A stretch of DNA of 57,000 nt from Lineus longissimus (lineage: Eukaryota; Nemertea; Pilidiophora; Heteronemertea; Lineidae): contig NC_088310.1 in assembly GCF_910592395.1 (NCBI RefSeq), positions 28,663,491 through 28,720,490 of the forward strand, given 5' to 3'. Numbering within the stretch: the stretch's first letter is position 1; each line of letters opens with the position of its first letter. A program made the translations under genes and the position numbers. This document shows positions 1 through 11,900 of this stretch, one piece after another. The notes beneath the pieces were generated by a model. It had not been told where the DNA came from. It saw only the letters and a list, made by a program, of their open reading frames with translations, and made no database searches.

Positions 1-2463
1 AACTGGCAGCTTTTTGTACACCAGTAGCGCTTCTCACTGACCTCGGTCTGTCTAAAAGCTGCCATCATACTGTGTATGTCTCTGTTAATTGTGAACAGTA
101 CTGTAGACAGACAGAGTCATGAAACCTCATATCATCCGTGGTCCAGAAACGCGATGAAGGTAAAGAACCCTGGGCTTGGCAGTTTGCAGCATGAAAAAAA
201 CTGGCCAGGAACACACCGGGAATGATCACGAGGTTTTTCTGCGGGAGATTGTTAGTGATCAGGCGACATTGCTTGAAGCCATTAGTCATGTGATCAAAGT
301 GACAGTGGTCACATTATTGACGGTCGAGAAGCCAACAATGTGATGATGATTCGTCAAAGGAGTCGTTAGGAAAAAGACCAAATGACTATCAGTGTGGACG
401 TCATGAAGTGATAGAATGAAAGAACAGGAATAGCCTGATCTGTCTGCATCATGATTCAGGTTGAACTTTGTTGTTCTGAATGGACGAAAAACCCTGAAAC
501 ATTCAATGTTTGACTTCAGAGATGTTCTGGTTGGGTGAAAGAACCTAGATATTCAATGATCTGCCCAGAGGATGTCTTCAAAGATGTTGGATGATCGCAA
601 CTGGAAAAGTTACAGGAGATTGGTAATGTCATGATTGGGAAGGTCTTTCCTAACTATTTTGGAAATCTTTAAAAGTAGAAAGGAGAGATTTATTGCAAAA
701 TGTGACACAACTATTTCCAAGTAGTGCAAAAAACTATTTGTGACTGAAAGAAAAATCATACAGCTAATTCTGAAAACTCAAAAGACCCTCCCTGGGATTT
801 GAACCTATGGTCTGTGGGTTGTCAGTCCACTGCTCTGCTGACTGAGCCATTGAGGCCAGCTGATCTTTGAAGAGAACTAACTTGATGTCTTTCCCATAAA
901 ACCAGTCTTCCAACATAAAGTTTATACTGATTGGCATCACTTGGCTTTAAACGGGTGAAGTTTGTGCTAAGAAAAATGAAACTACCATATGACTTTCCTG
1001 TGGGGCTTAAGCCAAACTATCTTGATTACTTTCAGAAGGGTTAATCTGTTGTGTTTAGACTAGAATCAAAGCTTCTAGCCAACATCTTCTTAGCGGCAGA
1101 CCAGACAACATAAGCCTCAGGGATGAGCACTGAAAATCCTTCTCTTCTCATCACTATTCATAGACTTTTAATCATTTTTCCAGTCAATTTCCCAAACGGG
1201 GGTAACCATGGTACGAGTGATATATTCCATCCTATCTGTTTGATGGTTAAAGGCATACTTCAAGTTAATCGACAATTAGTGAGTACTTTAGTGATGAGTG
1301 ATGCTCACTATCCAGATTGTACTGGTTGGATGTGCATGGATTAGGGAAGGTGTTATGCTGATCCGTGTCATCTAGTCATGACGTGTCTATATTGGGACTC
1401 TTTATGGCCCAAGATGGCAAGAGTGAGACATTCACAGAGACAATGACTGATGAGACGACTGGTAGCCAATGGTTCATACAGGACTGTCGTTGTCACTTTC
1501 CAGTTTCCAGGCTCGCTAGATGTTTAATTTCAAACCTTCTAATTGCTCTGTTTATTAAAAGATATTCCGCCCCTCGTACTTTCAACCTGGCCAAATCTCT
1601 GTGAAGTTACCAACCCGAAGTGACCTTGAAAATTTCCAATGTCAAATGAAGCTAATAACAATTTTGATTGCCTTGCTGCGGCGGTTAGCGTCCAGGGTCC
1701 CTTGTCTCAGCTGCATGCTGCTAGAGCTTATTGCACTACGGTACCTAACTTAAAGTCTAAGTAAACCATCTCCTCTTTCAAATGAAGTGACTTTTTATCA
1801 TTTATGTGTGGGGTTTAGGTAGAGTTTAGTTATGGATGAAGGATTTTTGAGATAATTGAGTCGAGATGTTTGCCTCCCAGGCAAATGGAATGTTCGTTCA
1901 TGACTACAAAAGTTTGCTCCAATTGGAATCTAGTTCATTTTGTGAGTCCCAACTTTTGGATTTTTCTGTAGGAACCCATATTTCATGAGATAAGTTATTC
2001 AGACAATATGCACCTTTTGTGAGAGGCATTGATGCAGGCTCTAGGCTCCTTACTCTTACCAGCCAAGAGACTGGTTGAGCCGCACTTAACGATCAAACTC
2101 TTAACTTGAAATCACAACGCTGAAAAATCTCATCTTTACCCTTTAAAGGTTTCTTGTGTACTCTAGTAAAGTACACCGCCAACCTTGTGAAGATGATGTG
2201 GCCAAATGACTTACGAGCTGTCTCGTGCAGCCATCTTATCCTCTGGCCCACATCCCCCTGTCGTACACACGCTACTTTATTGAGTGTCGCCTCTTTATTG
2301 AGTGGGACGGATGAAGAAAGACAGAGTCGCTTTCGTCTGACTAGATGACATCTCTCATCTCTAATTGCGTATGTTAATGGCCGACAAATATCTTCAATTG
2401 AAGATCACTTGGGCTCATTAACTTGATGTGGAGTGTTTTGTAGCTTTGGTGGAGCATTTATGG
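1..2463. other. upstream non-coding region, no gene recognised
   Basis: AT-rich, CpG-poor sequence. Apart from one tRNA-like remnant near 786-857 I see no coding exon, promoter or mobile element ends. Short open frames here have no protein-like features. Confidence 0.6.
786..857 (-). mobile_element. tRNA-like SINE remnant
   Basis: On the minus strand an A-box-like TGGCTCAGTCAGCAG (849-835) is followed at proper spacing by a B-box match GGTTCAAATCC (805-795). The acceptor and T stems pair poorly, so this is more likely a decayed tRNA-derived SINE head than a functional tRNA gene. Confidence 0.45.
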
Positions 2464-2811
2464 AGCATTTCGGTGGGCATTTCGGTGGGCATTTCGGTGG
2501 GCATTTCGGTGGGCATTTCGGTGAGCATTTCGGTGGGCATTTCGGTGAGCATTTCGGTGGGCATTTCGGTGAGCATTTCGGTGGGCATTTCGGTGGGCAT
2601 TTCGGTGGGCATTTCGGTGAGCATTTCGGTGAGCATTTCGGTGGGCATTTCGGTGGGCATTTCGGTGGGCATTTCGGTGGGCATTTCGGTGGGCATTTCG
2701 GTGGGCATTTCGGTGGGCATTTCGGTGGGCATTTCGGTGGGCATTTCGGTGGGCATTTCGGTGGGCATTTCGGTGGGCATTTCGGTGGGCATTTCGGTGG
2801 GCATTTCAGTG
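2464..2811. repeat. minisatellite, 12-bp unit, about 29 copies
   Basis: Unit GGTGGGCATTTC with a GGTGAGCATTTC variant. Variants sit in the left half, while the right-hand copies are almost uniform. Because 12 is a multiple of 3, long open frames appear on both strands (HFGG, VGIS, MPTE repeats); these are artefacts of the repeat. Confidence 0.97.
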
Positions 2812-4604
2812 TGGTGCGGAGCCTTTGCCAGCTTGAAGTGGCTTGTGGGGGTTGATGCTTTTCTTTAGGCAGACGGAAAAGATGGCATTGTTGTCTGGTG
2901 TCTCTGATTGATTATAAAGTGAATTTTATCATGACTTTAGTGAATTTCTCGAGTTTGTCACTGTATGGTTTTAGCCATTTCACAATGGTAGACAAGCTGG
3001 TATTCCGGCCGGACATGCGATGATGCATGCTACCGCAGGCCACCGGCCCCCATGACGTCATGCCGATGTTATGTAGGACATGATGTTATTGCCGTGAATG
3101 ACGCTGCTGAAATTTATAGTGAACTGCCTCCCGCTCCCCCCCCCATGTAAAGTGCTTGTCGGAGCAATAGCTTATAATGGACTTTCATCTTTTTCCTGAT
3201 TTGTCTATGCCCTTGAAACAAACAACAAAAAGTGCTTGTCACCATACAAATTACACATTACAAATGGTTTATTGTCGTCCTAATATTGATGGCGTCTAAT
3301 GTGTATCATTGAGAACACTGCAACAAATTTTCCACGAATTGATCCACGTTCTTGAAATCTCTCCAGATTTACAGAAAAACGTGTTCATTAACCGGAATCG
3401 AGGAAGAGGAGGTGGTTTTGTAATCGATAGATCCAAGTAATGAGTAATGTTTGCTAAGTAGCTCAAGTCCTGCAACAATAACAATATGCCCGAACAGGTG
3501 ATTACACCGACTGTTATGATTATCGTTAGATTCTTTACAATGGATATTGCTGTTTATTCAACTATATCGCATGGTTTTTGCGCACGTGATATAGTTTCAT
3601 GGTTTTACAGTAAGATTTGACCAGCTGCAAAAATGACATTCTTGATCTCATTGTTCTTACAAGTTTGATTTCCCTCCTCTCGAACTGCAAGTCTCTAACA
3701 AGACGTGAAACATCTGATCAAAATAACAACATCCCTTGCCTCAAGGGAAAGATGAAATAAAATATCTCACTGTTGTGCTCGGGGATATGATATGGACTTG
3801 CTCAGATTTCAAGATGAATAATTCCAATATTGTCTGGAGACTCTCTGAGATGACGTATAATCTTTTCATAATGTAAAGAAATTTCACCCGAAACCACAGA
3901 CAGTTTCAGGAATATGAAAGTGATATAAAATGTTCAATAAAGACTTTCACTCCTGGCGTTCTGCTTTGATGTTGTTCACTAAGTGTAATACTACTGATAA
4001 TCTCTTAGTCTTCAAAACTTTATGATGCACATTTCTCAAGGGTAAATTAACAATTTCATCATTATTTTCCTGGGTCTGGCCTTGTGGGTGAAGTCTGTGC
4101 TTACATACAGAAGAAGAAGTATTTGGCACTTTCTGTACAAAAGAAACCTAAAGAACATATCTCTAAGTCAATTGTTATCTTTTGTACTTTTAAAAATGAA
4201 ATGATTTCATATAATCAAAGTCGGCCCTCATATCACCAAGACCCACATCTATGTACATTTACTGTTGTAAGTGTTCTACTAAACCCAGCCAAGCTGAGCT
4301 GAAAGAAGCAGACAAATCTATCTGGAGGAGATCATTACTGGTTGCATTTCTTTGGTTTCTCCAAAGCTTTGATTGAATTATCACTTAGATGGTACAGGAT
4401 TGCCATTACAGGGGATGTTTTATGTTGTGCAAGGCAAGAGAAGGACTGTTTGGAAAATAACAATTTGGTGCTTTCACACAGCTGATATAAAACACTGCCA
4501 GTCCAAACCTTACCAATCTGAATAACAATAAGAACTTGATGACGCTCTTCAGATCTCCCACAAGGGGTTAAGAAGTCATGGCATTTCAAATATTCATGAC
4601 ATCC
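2812..4604. other. non-coding region with a CpG-containing CRE-like site
   Basis: Around 3005-3075 the sequence becomes locally CpG-rich and includes ATGACGTCAT (3052-3061), a full CRE/ATF palindrome. This could be a promoter for an upstream untranslated RASGRP exon, but no initiator or TATA element is clear. The rest of the stretch shows no gene. Confidence 0.35.
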
Positions 4605-4610
4605 TTTATT
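4605..4610 (-). terminator. possible poly(A) signal AATAAA for the minus-strand candidate
   Basis: Forward TTTATT reads AATAAA on the minus strand, about 117 nt downstream of the TAA of the candidate at 4727-5116. A hexamer alone is weak evidence, but spacing and strand are right. Confidence 0.3.
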
Positions 4611-4726
4611 ATTTGATAATACTATGATCGTTTCCTGCCAGAATTGTATAATCACTGATCTGACATCACAGCGCAATCTTGCGGTGAGGTACTAGCAATG
4701 CTAACGGACCAATCAATCAATATTGT

Positions 4727-5116
4727 TTAAAAAGACAGCCGAATTATAGCGATTAAGGTTCGCGTGTATCGCAGTACGAGAAATGTGACGAATATTGATC
4801 CGGCGCCAGATCGCACCACGACAGTATGCCACTCGGAGGTGAAGACCTGCATCGCGATGATCAAACTTGCTGTTGTTATAACGGCCAAGACGGTCTTCTC
4901 AACAGAATCTGATTTGTACGAGATTAGCGGATCTTTCATCGGTGAAGACATTTGCTGGATTATTGTTTGTGATGCGTCAGGAAGTGGTGCTTTGGATTGG
5001 ATGATGTTGAAGTGGTTGTTTTGGTGATTGTTATCGAGCGAGATTGAACGCGTTGGGTCCTTCGTGAACAGGTTGTCTAAATGATCGAGAAGCGAAACGT
5101 CTGTCTTCGTTTGCAT
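4727..5116 (-). CDS. candidate small two-TM membrane protein, divergent from RASGRP
   Basis: From ATG at 5116 the minus strand reads 129 codons to TAA. The frame is richer in CpG and in G/C third positions than its surroundings. The N-terminal half is polar (Asn, Gln, Ser rich). It is followed by two hydrophobic segments, TVLAVITTASLIIAMQVF and SIFVTFLVLRYTRTLIAIIR, separated by a short SEWHTVVVRSGAG loop. An AATAAA on the same strand lies about 117 nt past the stop. An acceptor-like CCCCAG upstream (about 5146) would allow this to be a last exon. I do not recognise the family. The alternative is promoter-associated CpG-rich DNA of RASGRP with a chance ORF. Confidence 0.4.
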   Translation of the reverse strand: MQTKTDVSLLDHLDNLFTKDPTRSISLDNNHQNNHFNIIQSKAPLPDASQTIIQQMSSPMKDPLISYKSDSVEKTVLAVITTASLIIAMQVFTSEWHTVVVRSGAGSIFVTFLVLRYTRTLIAIIRLSF

Positions 5117-5273
5117 TTTCTTGATGTTTCTCAAGGAAATCCTGGGGATATTACTAAATCATGTGTAATGTTTGCTACAGGAACAAGAAAATATAGATCA
5201 ATCCTTAAGGTTAGTCCACTTGTTTTTCCAACATTTCTTCCTTATCGATAATAAACATTTGTTTGTTTTTCAG

Positions 5274-5318
5274 GGTGTTGTGATCACATGATGGCTACAG
5301 GCCAACACGACCATTGAT
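5274..5318 (+). other. RASGRP: 5' UTR portion of exon 1 with putative upstream acceptor
   Basis: A T-rich tract ending TTTTTCAG at 5266-5273 is a strong 3' splice site, so the ATG exon is probably preceded by at least one untranslated exon. The in-frame TGA at 5289-5291 lies within this segment and bounds the reading frame. The upstream untranslated exon itself was not identified. Confidence 0.5.
5288..5317 (+). promoter_or_regulatory. upstream ORF immediately before the RASGRP start codon
   Basis: Two consecutive ATGs (5288 and 5291) open a nine-codon frame, MMATGQHDH, that ends with TGA at 5315-5317, one base before the main ATG at 5319. The second ATG has A at -3 and G at +4, a good context. 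Such a uORF is expected to reduce initiation at the main start or make it reinitiation-dependent. This holds only if transcripts include this segment. Confidence 0.55.
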
Positions 5319-5976
5319 ATGGCCGACAGTCCTAAAACCAAGAAAAAATCTGACCGAGATGAAGCCAAAGGGAGCAGTCCACGCGGAGGGCGACAAGCGT
5401 CCTTCGACAAGGAGGAGAGCCCAAAGTCAAAGAAATCAAACACCGGCGAAAAAACCAAATGGAGTTTACCCAGTTTACCGAGTTTGCCGAGCTTTTTACC
5501 CGAGAGTCCGAAAAACCAGAAACCTCCAGCATCGGCTACTGAGGAAAGACACGTCTTCAGTCTGCTTCACGGAAGTCCTAAGATACGGAAGTCGTACAGC
5601 GAGGATCGGAATCAGTTGGGAGGGTGTGAGAGTCCAAATAAGAAATCTGAGAGCCCGAAGAATAAGAAACATGAAGAGAAAGCCCGCTTCAGTTTACTAG
5701 ATAGTCCCAAGACTAAGAAAGGTTCCTTTGATGAAACAAAGTCCAAAAACTCTGATAGTCCAAAGTCTGGGAGCCCAAAGAGTAAGAAGGTTTCCTTGGA
5801 TGAGACTAAATCAAAAGGATCGGAAAGTCCGAAATCAGATAGGTGGCGTTTCAATCTGTTGGATAGTCCGAAGAAGGCAGGTGCTTTTGAAAAGGATAGT
5901 GAAAGGACTAAGTCTTTATCTTCTTTGTCGTTGAGTCCCAGGTCGAAGAAGTCCTCGACACAAGATGGGAGATATG
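5319..5976 (+). CDS. RASGRP: RASGRP exon 1: Ser-Pro-Lys-rich N-terminal extension
   Basis: Encodes residues 1-219 plus the first base of codon 220, and ends at donor GTGAGT in phase 1. The split codon g|at gives Asp with exon 2. The start is ATG 5319 (G at -3 and +4), the first in-frame ATG after an in-frame TGA at 5289. The segment is predicted disordered: rich in Ser, Lys and Pro, with 13 Ser-Pro sites (10 SPK, 2 SPR, 1 SPN). Recurring blocks include F-[SN]-L-L-x-(x)-SPK (three times) and K-[GV]-S-[FL]-DETKSK (twice). SP sites suit proline-directed kinases, and RQASFD resembles a basophilic kinase site. I know of no comparable extension in vertebrate RasGRPs. Attachment to the GEF rests on phase match over a 30.9-kb intron and on SPK style continuing into exon 2, so a separate gene is unlikely but not excluded. 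Confidence 0.85.
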
Positions 5977-8900
5977 GTGAGTAAAGCTTTGATTACATGG
6001 TGTCATTTCTGGTGGTTTTGATGTCAAGACTCATCGTAGCTTTCTTATGTGTACAGTGAGTCTGCATGTGTAAAGTGAAACATGTAACCCTGAACAGTCA
6101 TTTGCTTCTATAACATTCTCTTTATTATATGTTTCATGTCCATGTGTTTTCTTTCTCAGAAACTAATAACCTTTCTGCCAGAAGTCAAAACTGTGGAAAG
6201 GAGGTACTTTTCCTTAAGTGTGATAAACCTATCATCTCATTGGCATGACATGAGTCCATATGATATAAAACCTGGCCCTTTTGTTCCCACTTCTGCTGAT
6301 CATTCCATAATGCTTGTGAGGCAGACTCTAAGGGGTTAACAAGGCTGCTTCATCCCTACTGGCATCCACAGCTTTGACATCCAACTCAGGGTGACTTCTT
6401 ATGGCCGATAATGGCCTCTACCGTCACATTACTCTCACTTAATGGCTCACAAACATCACTTCAAGACTTTCGGGAATACTTTTTTCCTGCGTTGGTGACA
6501 ACAGGTTTTTATCATTCAGGTATCTGTGGTTGAACACGTCCGACACTAAAACAAAGCTGGTTGGTATTTTCATTATTTCATGTTGGAGCTTTTTATAAGG
6601 TGAAAACAGGTCTGGTAGCACAAAGATCAAACTCTGGTGACTATCTGAATCTTTGGAGCTGCATAGCCCTGAAGTCAACAACATTGCTGGTGTTTAACTC
6701 CTGGGTTAGAATCCCGAATTGGTGTCTTTAGTTGTACTGACGGGTATTCTAGGAACTAAAAACTCTAGATCTCTGCAACATGATTAAGAAGGCAAGGTGC
6801 CTTGGATCTGCTCTTGGCAGTTATCACACCAGGGTGATGACGGACTCATCTCTCTCTTCAAGGTTCCACTGGCATGGTTGGTGGGGCAGCATTCCTTTAG
6901 AGCCTTTCTTACCAACCTATTTCCTTTGATGTAATGCTGGCTTGATAGCTCTTAACCACCCATGATTATAGGACTGAGCCACAGCCTCCTACAACGACAC
7001 ATCCATGCCATTTGATATTCTAGAATTACTTATTAGTCTGAAACCAATGTAAATGGCATCCCACACACATGTCAACGGAATAATTGTAGAGAAAATAACC
7101 TCTGCACACCAGGGTTTGAGAGGGTTATAATGGCCTCATCCATCATTGTGGAGTGACTTGGTGCGCTCCTCTGACCACAGGTTGGAGGTTGTGATCTGAT
7201 CCCAAACGTAAACACGTCCTTGATGATGGCCCTTCTCAAGTTGAAAGTAGATTTCGCCCGTTCATAATTGGCTCGGTGACATGGGTGCAGTACTATGACC
7301 ACAGGTTGGAGGTTGTGGTCGTGATTGTATGTAAACACGTCCTTGATGATGGCCCTTCTCAAGGTGAAAGCAGATTTTGCCTGTTCATAATTGGCTCGGT
7401 GACAGGGGTGCGGTACCATGACCACAAGTTCAAAATCTGAAAAATTTTCAAGGCCCAAATTTTTGGGGTGTTGATTATGTTTCTTCATTTTGAGCAGAAA
7501 AAAAAACTAGAGAAAAAAAAATTTGGACTTTAAAATTTTTTTCAACTTCATGTCATTGCTCTCAGAGTGATTTCTGTCAGCAACCTTGGCGATCACAAAC
7601 AAAGCCACTTATCTCATGATCTGTACTTGCAATCACTTCATCGAAATGTCAGAGGAAGCTGCCAGTCTTATAATGACACTAATTATACGTTTAGGAGTTA
7701 TGCCAAACAGCTTCAGATAGCTGATTATACCTTCCACGACAATTTGGCTCCTGTAATTGGTGAGTGCATTCTCAGAGTGATATCCACTCACTCGGCAATC
7801 ATCTTGCTCACCCGGCATAACCAGGAAACTGCTAATCTCGATATGAAAATCACTGCATCGCAAGTCAGGGGGTTCAAGCACTCCGCTGTAGCATTATAGA
7901 TAAGACAATACAGGCTTTCCTTACACAGACACTCATCTTGTCAAGTGTTCTCCAAGCTGACACTGACAGCCCACAGTTGATTTAAAATCTGCATGTGATT
8001 GCTGTTGTGGTAATGCACCAGGAATTTGACCAGGATTTTGACATCGAATCCAAAGCAAGGGCAAGTGTGAGCTTGGAAAGCCACACGTGTGTAGATCGGA
8101 ATCTGTCAACTTGAATTTTGTCTTGAGACCTCAAGATTCCCCAGAACCAGATAGTAGTTAGAATCACTTAAGATACTTGAGACTTTAGGAGGACATACCT
8201 AATCAGACCTCACCAGACAAGATCATCACTTCAACTAACCAAGGTGGAAGACCAGCCTCCCTCACCATTTCTAATTGTCTTCCATCAGCGATGTAAATAG
8301 GCTTGTCATTTTCCTAGGAAACCAATCACCAAGACATCCCAGTCGTCCTTGTGGAGTGTCAACCGTCTCACCATGAACACATCCTTGGTATTCCGACAGT
8401 GTCTTGCTAATTCACTTATGGTAATGGCCGGTGGCGGGATTAAGGATTAGGGATGCTGATTCCACATCTTACATTGTCTGCGATTCCTGTGGCGAGTATG
8501 GCTTGTAAATATTAGCAAGATCTATGATTGACTTTTTCAAGGAACCCTAAGAGGACACGTTGGCCCGAGACACTGTCTGGTTCTGTAATCTTCCCCCCTG
8601 ACTAAAGTCATGACCTCGGACCGAATGGTTGTCTGGGTAAATGTCAAGATCCGCCAATGGAATTCACTCTGACAGCAATGAGCAATCCAGCTGAATGTAC
8701 AGGAGCTGTCTTCATTGCCTTGGAAGGTGATAATGACCTGCTAACCTGTGTACATGAGTCAAACAACTCAATGACCCTTGCTTGGCATTGTGGTGCTATC
8801 TAAGTATATGGTGTACTGGGTCTGATAACGTTAGCTTAGCTACCGACTTGGCCAACTTACCAAACTCAAAGATGCTGAGTACTATCGTCATATTGTGCGT

Positions 8901-11900
8901 GTTAATGCTAATTTGCTGGAAACAGAACACATGGCTGCGTTGTCATCAACTTCCACAGATCCTGTTACTATTGGTAATCTATATCAGGCCTTAAAAACAT
9001 CCAAGAGGAATAGAATCCTGCTAGTTACAGGAGTTGAGTTGGCAGTTTTCTTGTGGGTGGAAATGACAGCCCACGTAAGATTAGACAGATAGGTTAACAA
9101 TCTGTATTGTGAAGGATTCCATGAGATGAGGATCAAGTTGAGCTAGTTTGGTCTGATATTGGCAGTGGTGATGTAGTGTTCTGGTTCGTAAAGGTAGATT
9201 AGGTTCAAGGCTTCCGGGAGCTGCTTGTGATGTCTCTCAAACTGATCTGCAACTTGGGAGCACAGAGCAGTGTGCAGCCCACAAACTTTGGATTTCATTG
9301 GACACCTATCCACCATACTACCACACTCACTCCTATATACCACCTGGTGCTTTCATGGATTCAGGTTGAAACACATCAAAATCACTATAAAATGGTTTAG
9401 AAACGAAAGAAGAAGATGTTTGAACAATAAGGGAACTATGACTTCAAAGAGTAAATCAATTTCAACTCATATCAGAATAGTGCTCGCCTAAGTTCAAGTG
9501 CAATCGCTGTATGCCAATGTCGACCGTATTTGAACCTCACAAATTATATTTGCGCAGATCTCCAATTGAATAAGCCAAGCGGCCTTTCCCAATCAACTCT
9601 TTGATCAGTATGAATAGCATGTCACCCGGGGGAAATTATTTGTTACTGCGTGAAATAAACTACTTCTCTGATTTCTACATGCAGTTCAAATGGAAGAAAA
9701 GGTTTGAGCTGGTCTTACACTCAAATCTGATGGGGTTCATTGCCCTACAAGTTTACTGCAAATGATGTAAGTGGTTTGGAAGAGATTCAGAAGCCAAGGC
9801 ATTCCAACCATTTCGTCACCACAATCCCGATGTATGAGGCATGTTTGGTTGTAACCCGACGTATTTCTAGTTGTTTCATGACTTTCTGCTATTTTTTCTT
9901 TTATCCTGCTGCACAATCTTTCCTTTGCCTCTCCTATAAAGTATTTTTGTTAAAACTCGCTGTTTGTGGATGCACAGCTGCATAAAGGAGTAGAAAGGAG
10001 CCAGACATGCACTGTTGACTCAGAGTAGTAGAGGATAGTATGCTCCCCTCTCATCTCAAAGCTTTGTTGTCTGTACCTGAATGTCACTTTCATGTGGCCT
10101 ATTATTAGTCGCAGACTCGTTGCAAGTTCCTTGCTTCAATTCATGTGGACCAGTGTACGATGACCAGTGGTGGTTTGCAGGGACAGAACAAATGAGTCCA
10201 ATGAACCAGTGAGTGACCTAACTATACTTTCATGGTGAAGAGAAATTGGGTTACTGGAGAGACGAACCCTGCAATACTGTCTGCGCCCAAAGTTCAGTCA
10301 CCTAAAACCTCTTTATCATCGGTTTATACCAACTGCTCTCATCTGCAGCATATTCTATTGATGAAGTAGTAACCTATTCGATCAGGACGAGCAAGGCAAG
10401 ATATTAGCAAGTATAATACACGATGATATATACTCACATTACATAATATGGACCAAATCACATCTCCATAGCAAGGAGAGTTTTGATTATGGGACAAACA
10501 ACCCTTACAGTGTCTGCGTCCCCGCCAACCATTCATTCAAATGAAGTGACTGCCCGTGCTTATATATGGAAAGCTCTCCATCAGGAACAACTGCTAGATA
10601 TTGTTGATCAAGTAGGTATATCGATCTGCGGCAACGAACCGATCGATACCGACAGATTCCATGGGTAAATGGTTTTCGGAGGCAGACAGTGATGAGACGA
10701 TGTAGCCCTAGCTTAGACTAGCACAATCAGACAGTTGTGAGAGGAGGTTGTTAGTCTCGTCCAGACTCAGACAATCAGGTGATATGCACTTTTGGCGATT
10801 CTGATTCTTCGAGCTGGATGATTGAGTATGTGTTGTGGTTCCCATTGTTAATATGGAAGTAAATTTTTGGGACTTAGGCAGATTTACATTATGCCTAAAT
10901 CAAACAAATGTGACTGAGGAACATTGGACTCTTTGATATGCCTAAGTCATGGCTTTCTTAAATCAAATTGCCAAAGTCAGACAGAAAAATGTCTAAGTCG
11001 CATTTGAGTATTTGTCAAACTGCCTGGGTCATCTTGACTTGGCTCCTGATATATTTGTGACCCGTCACAGCAAAACCAGGCGCATGTCGCACAGAAGATG
11101 AGCCTAAATGACACCAGGAGATAATGGAAGAAATTGATGTGCTCATATTTCACAATAGGCAGACAATAGAGAAATGAACAAACAGTCCGTCTCAACCTGC
11201 CAAGCTCAGAGCGACATGCGACTGGTTTTGCTGGAACGGGTCACATTTATCATCAAGAAATTCACCTATTTTCTGAATTTAAAAAGCCAAGTGCAAAACT
11301 TAGAAGTCGTGTTTGCAAACAAGCAGGGCAGAAAACCAATGGGTTAATCTTCATCTCTGTAACTTATATGAGAAACGTGTCATATCCTTGTAGGAAATCG
11401 CCTCGCGATCATTAAACACATTCTCCACGACAACTTCCTGTTGATGTTTAAAATCCTGCTTATTTAGCCACAAGATGCTTCCTTGTTGACAATTATTATT
11501 CAGGTTAACTGTTCAACAAAAAATATTGGTGCGAAGGTCTTGGGCAAATCTTGTTTTTGCACCAATTAAAATGTCGCTTGTGATATCGTTGGTGTATTTC
11601 AGAATGTTTTCATGATTTTTCAAAACGCGCTGACAAAATAATGTCCCTGAGGAGACTTTTTCAAGATGCCAAGGGTCGGAAAAGGCTGCGTCGGTTTTGC
11701 ACCAATTAAAATATAATGTCCCTGTGAATATCTGCTGACATAAAAACCTTGATTGTGTATTTCAAAATGTCATAATGATTTTGAAAGGTGATTGCAGAAT
11801 GTCCCTGGGATATTAAACTATTTTAGGTCAGGCTCCGCTTTTTACGCCAATTAAAACTTTCGACGTTGACTTGTCACTGTGGCCAATCTGACGAGAAGGA

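Noticed and set aside
2418-2868. Three overlapping frames with MPTE, VGIS and HFGG repeats
   Set aside because: All come from the 12-bp minisatellite.
4335-4676. 113-codon minus-strand frame downstream of the two-TM candidate
   Set aside because: AT-rich and featureless; it contains the possible AATAAA of the upstream candidate and is better read as its 3' UTR or non-coding DNA.
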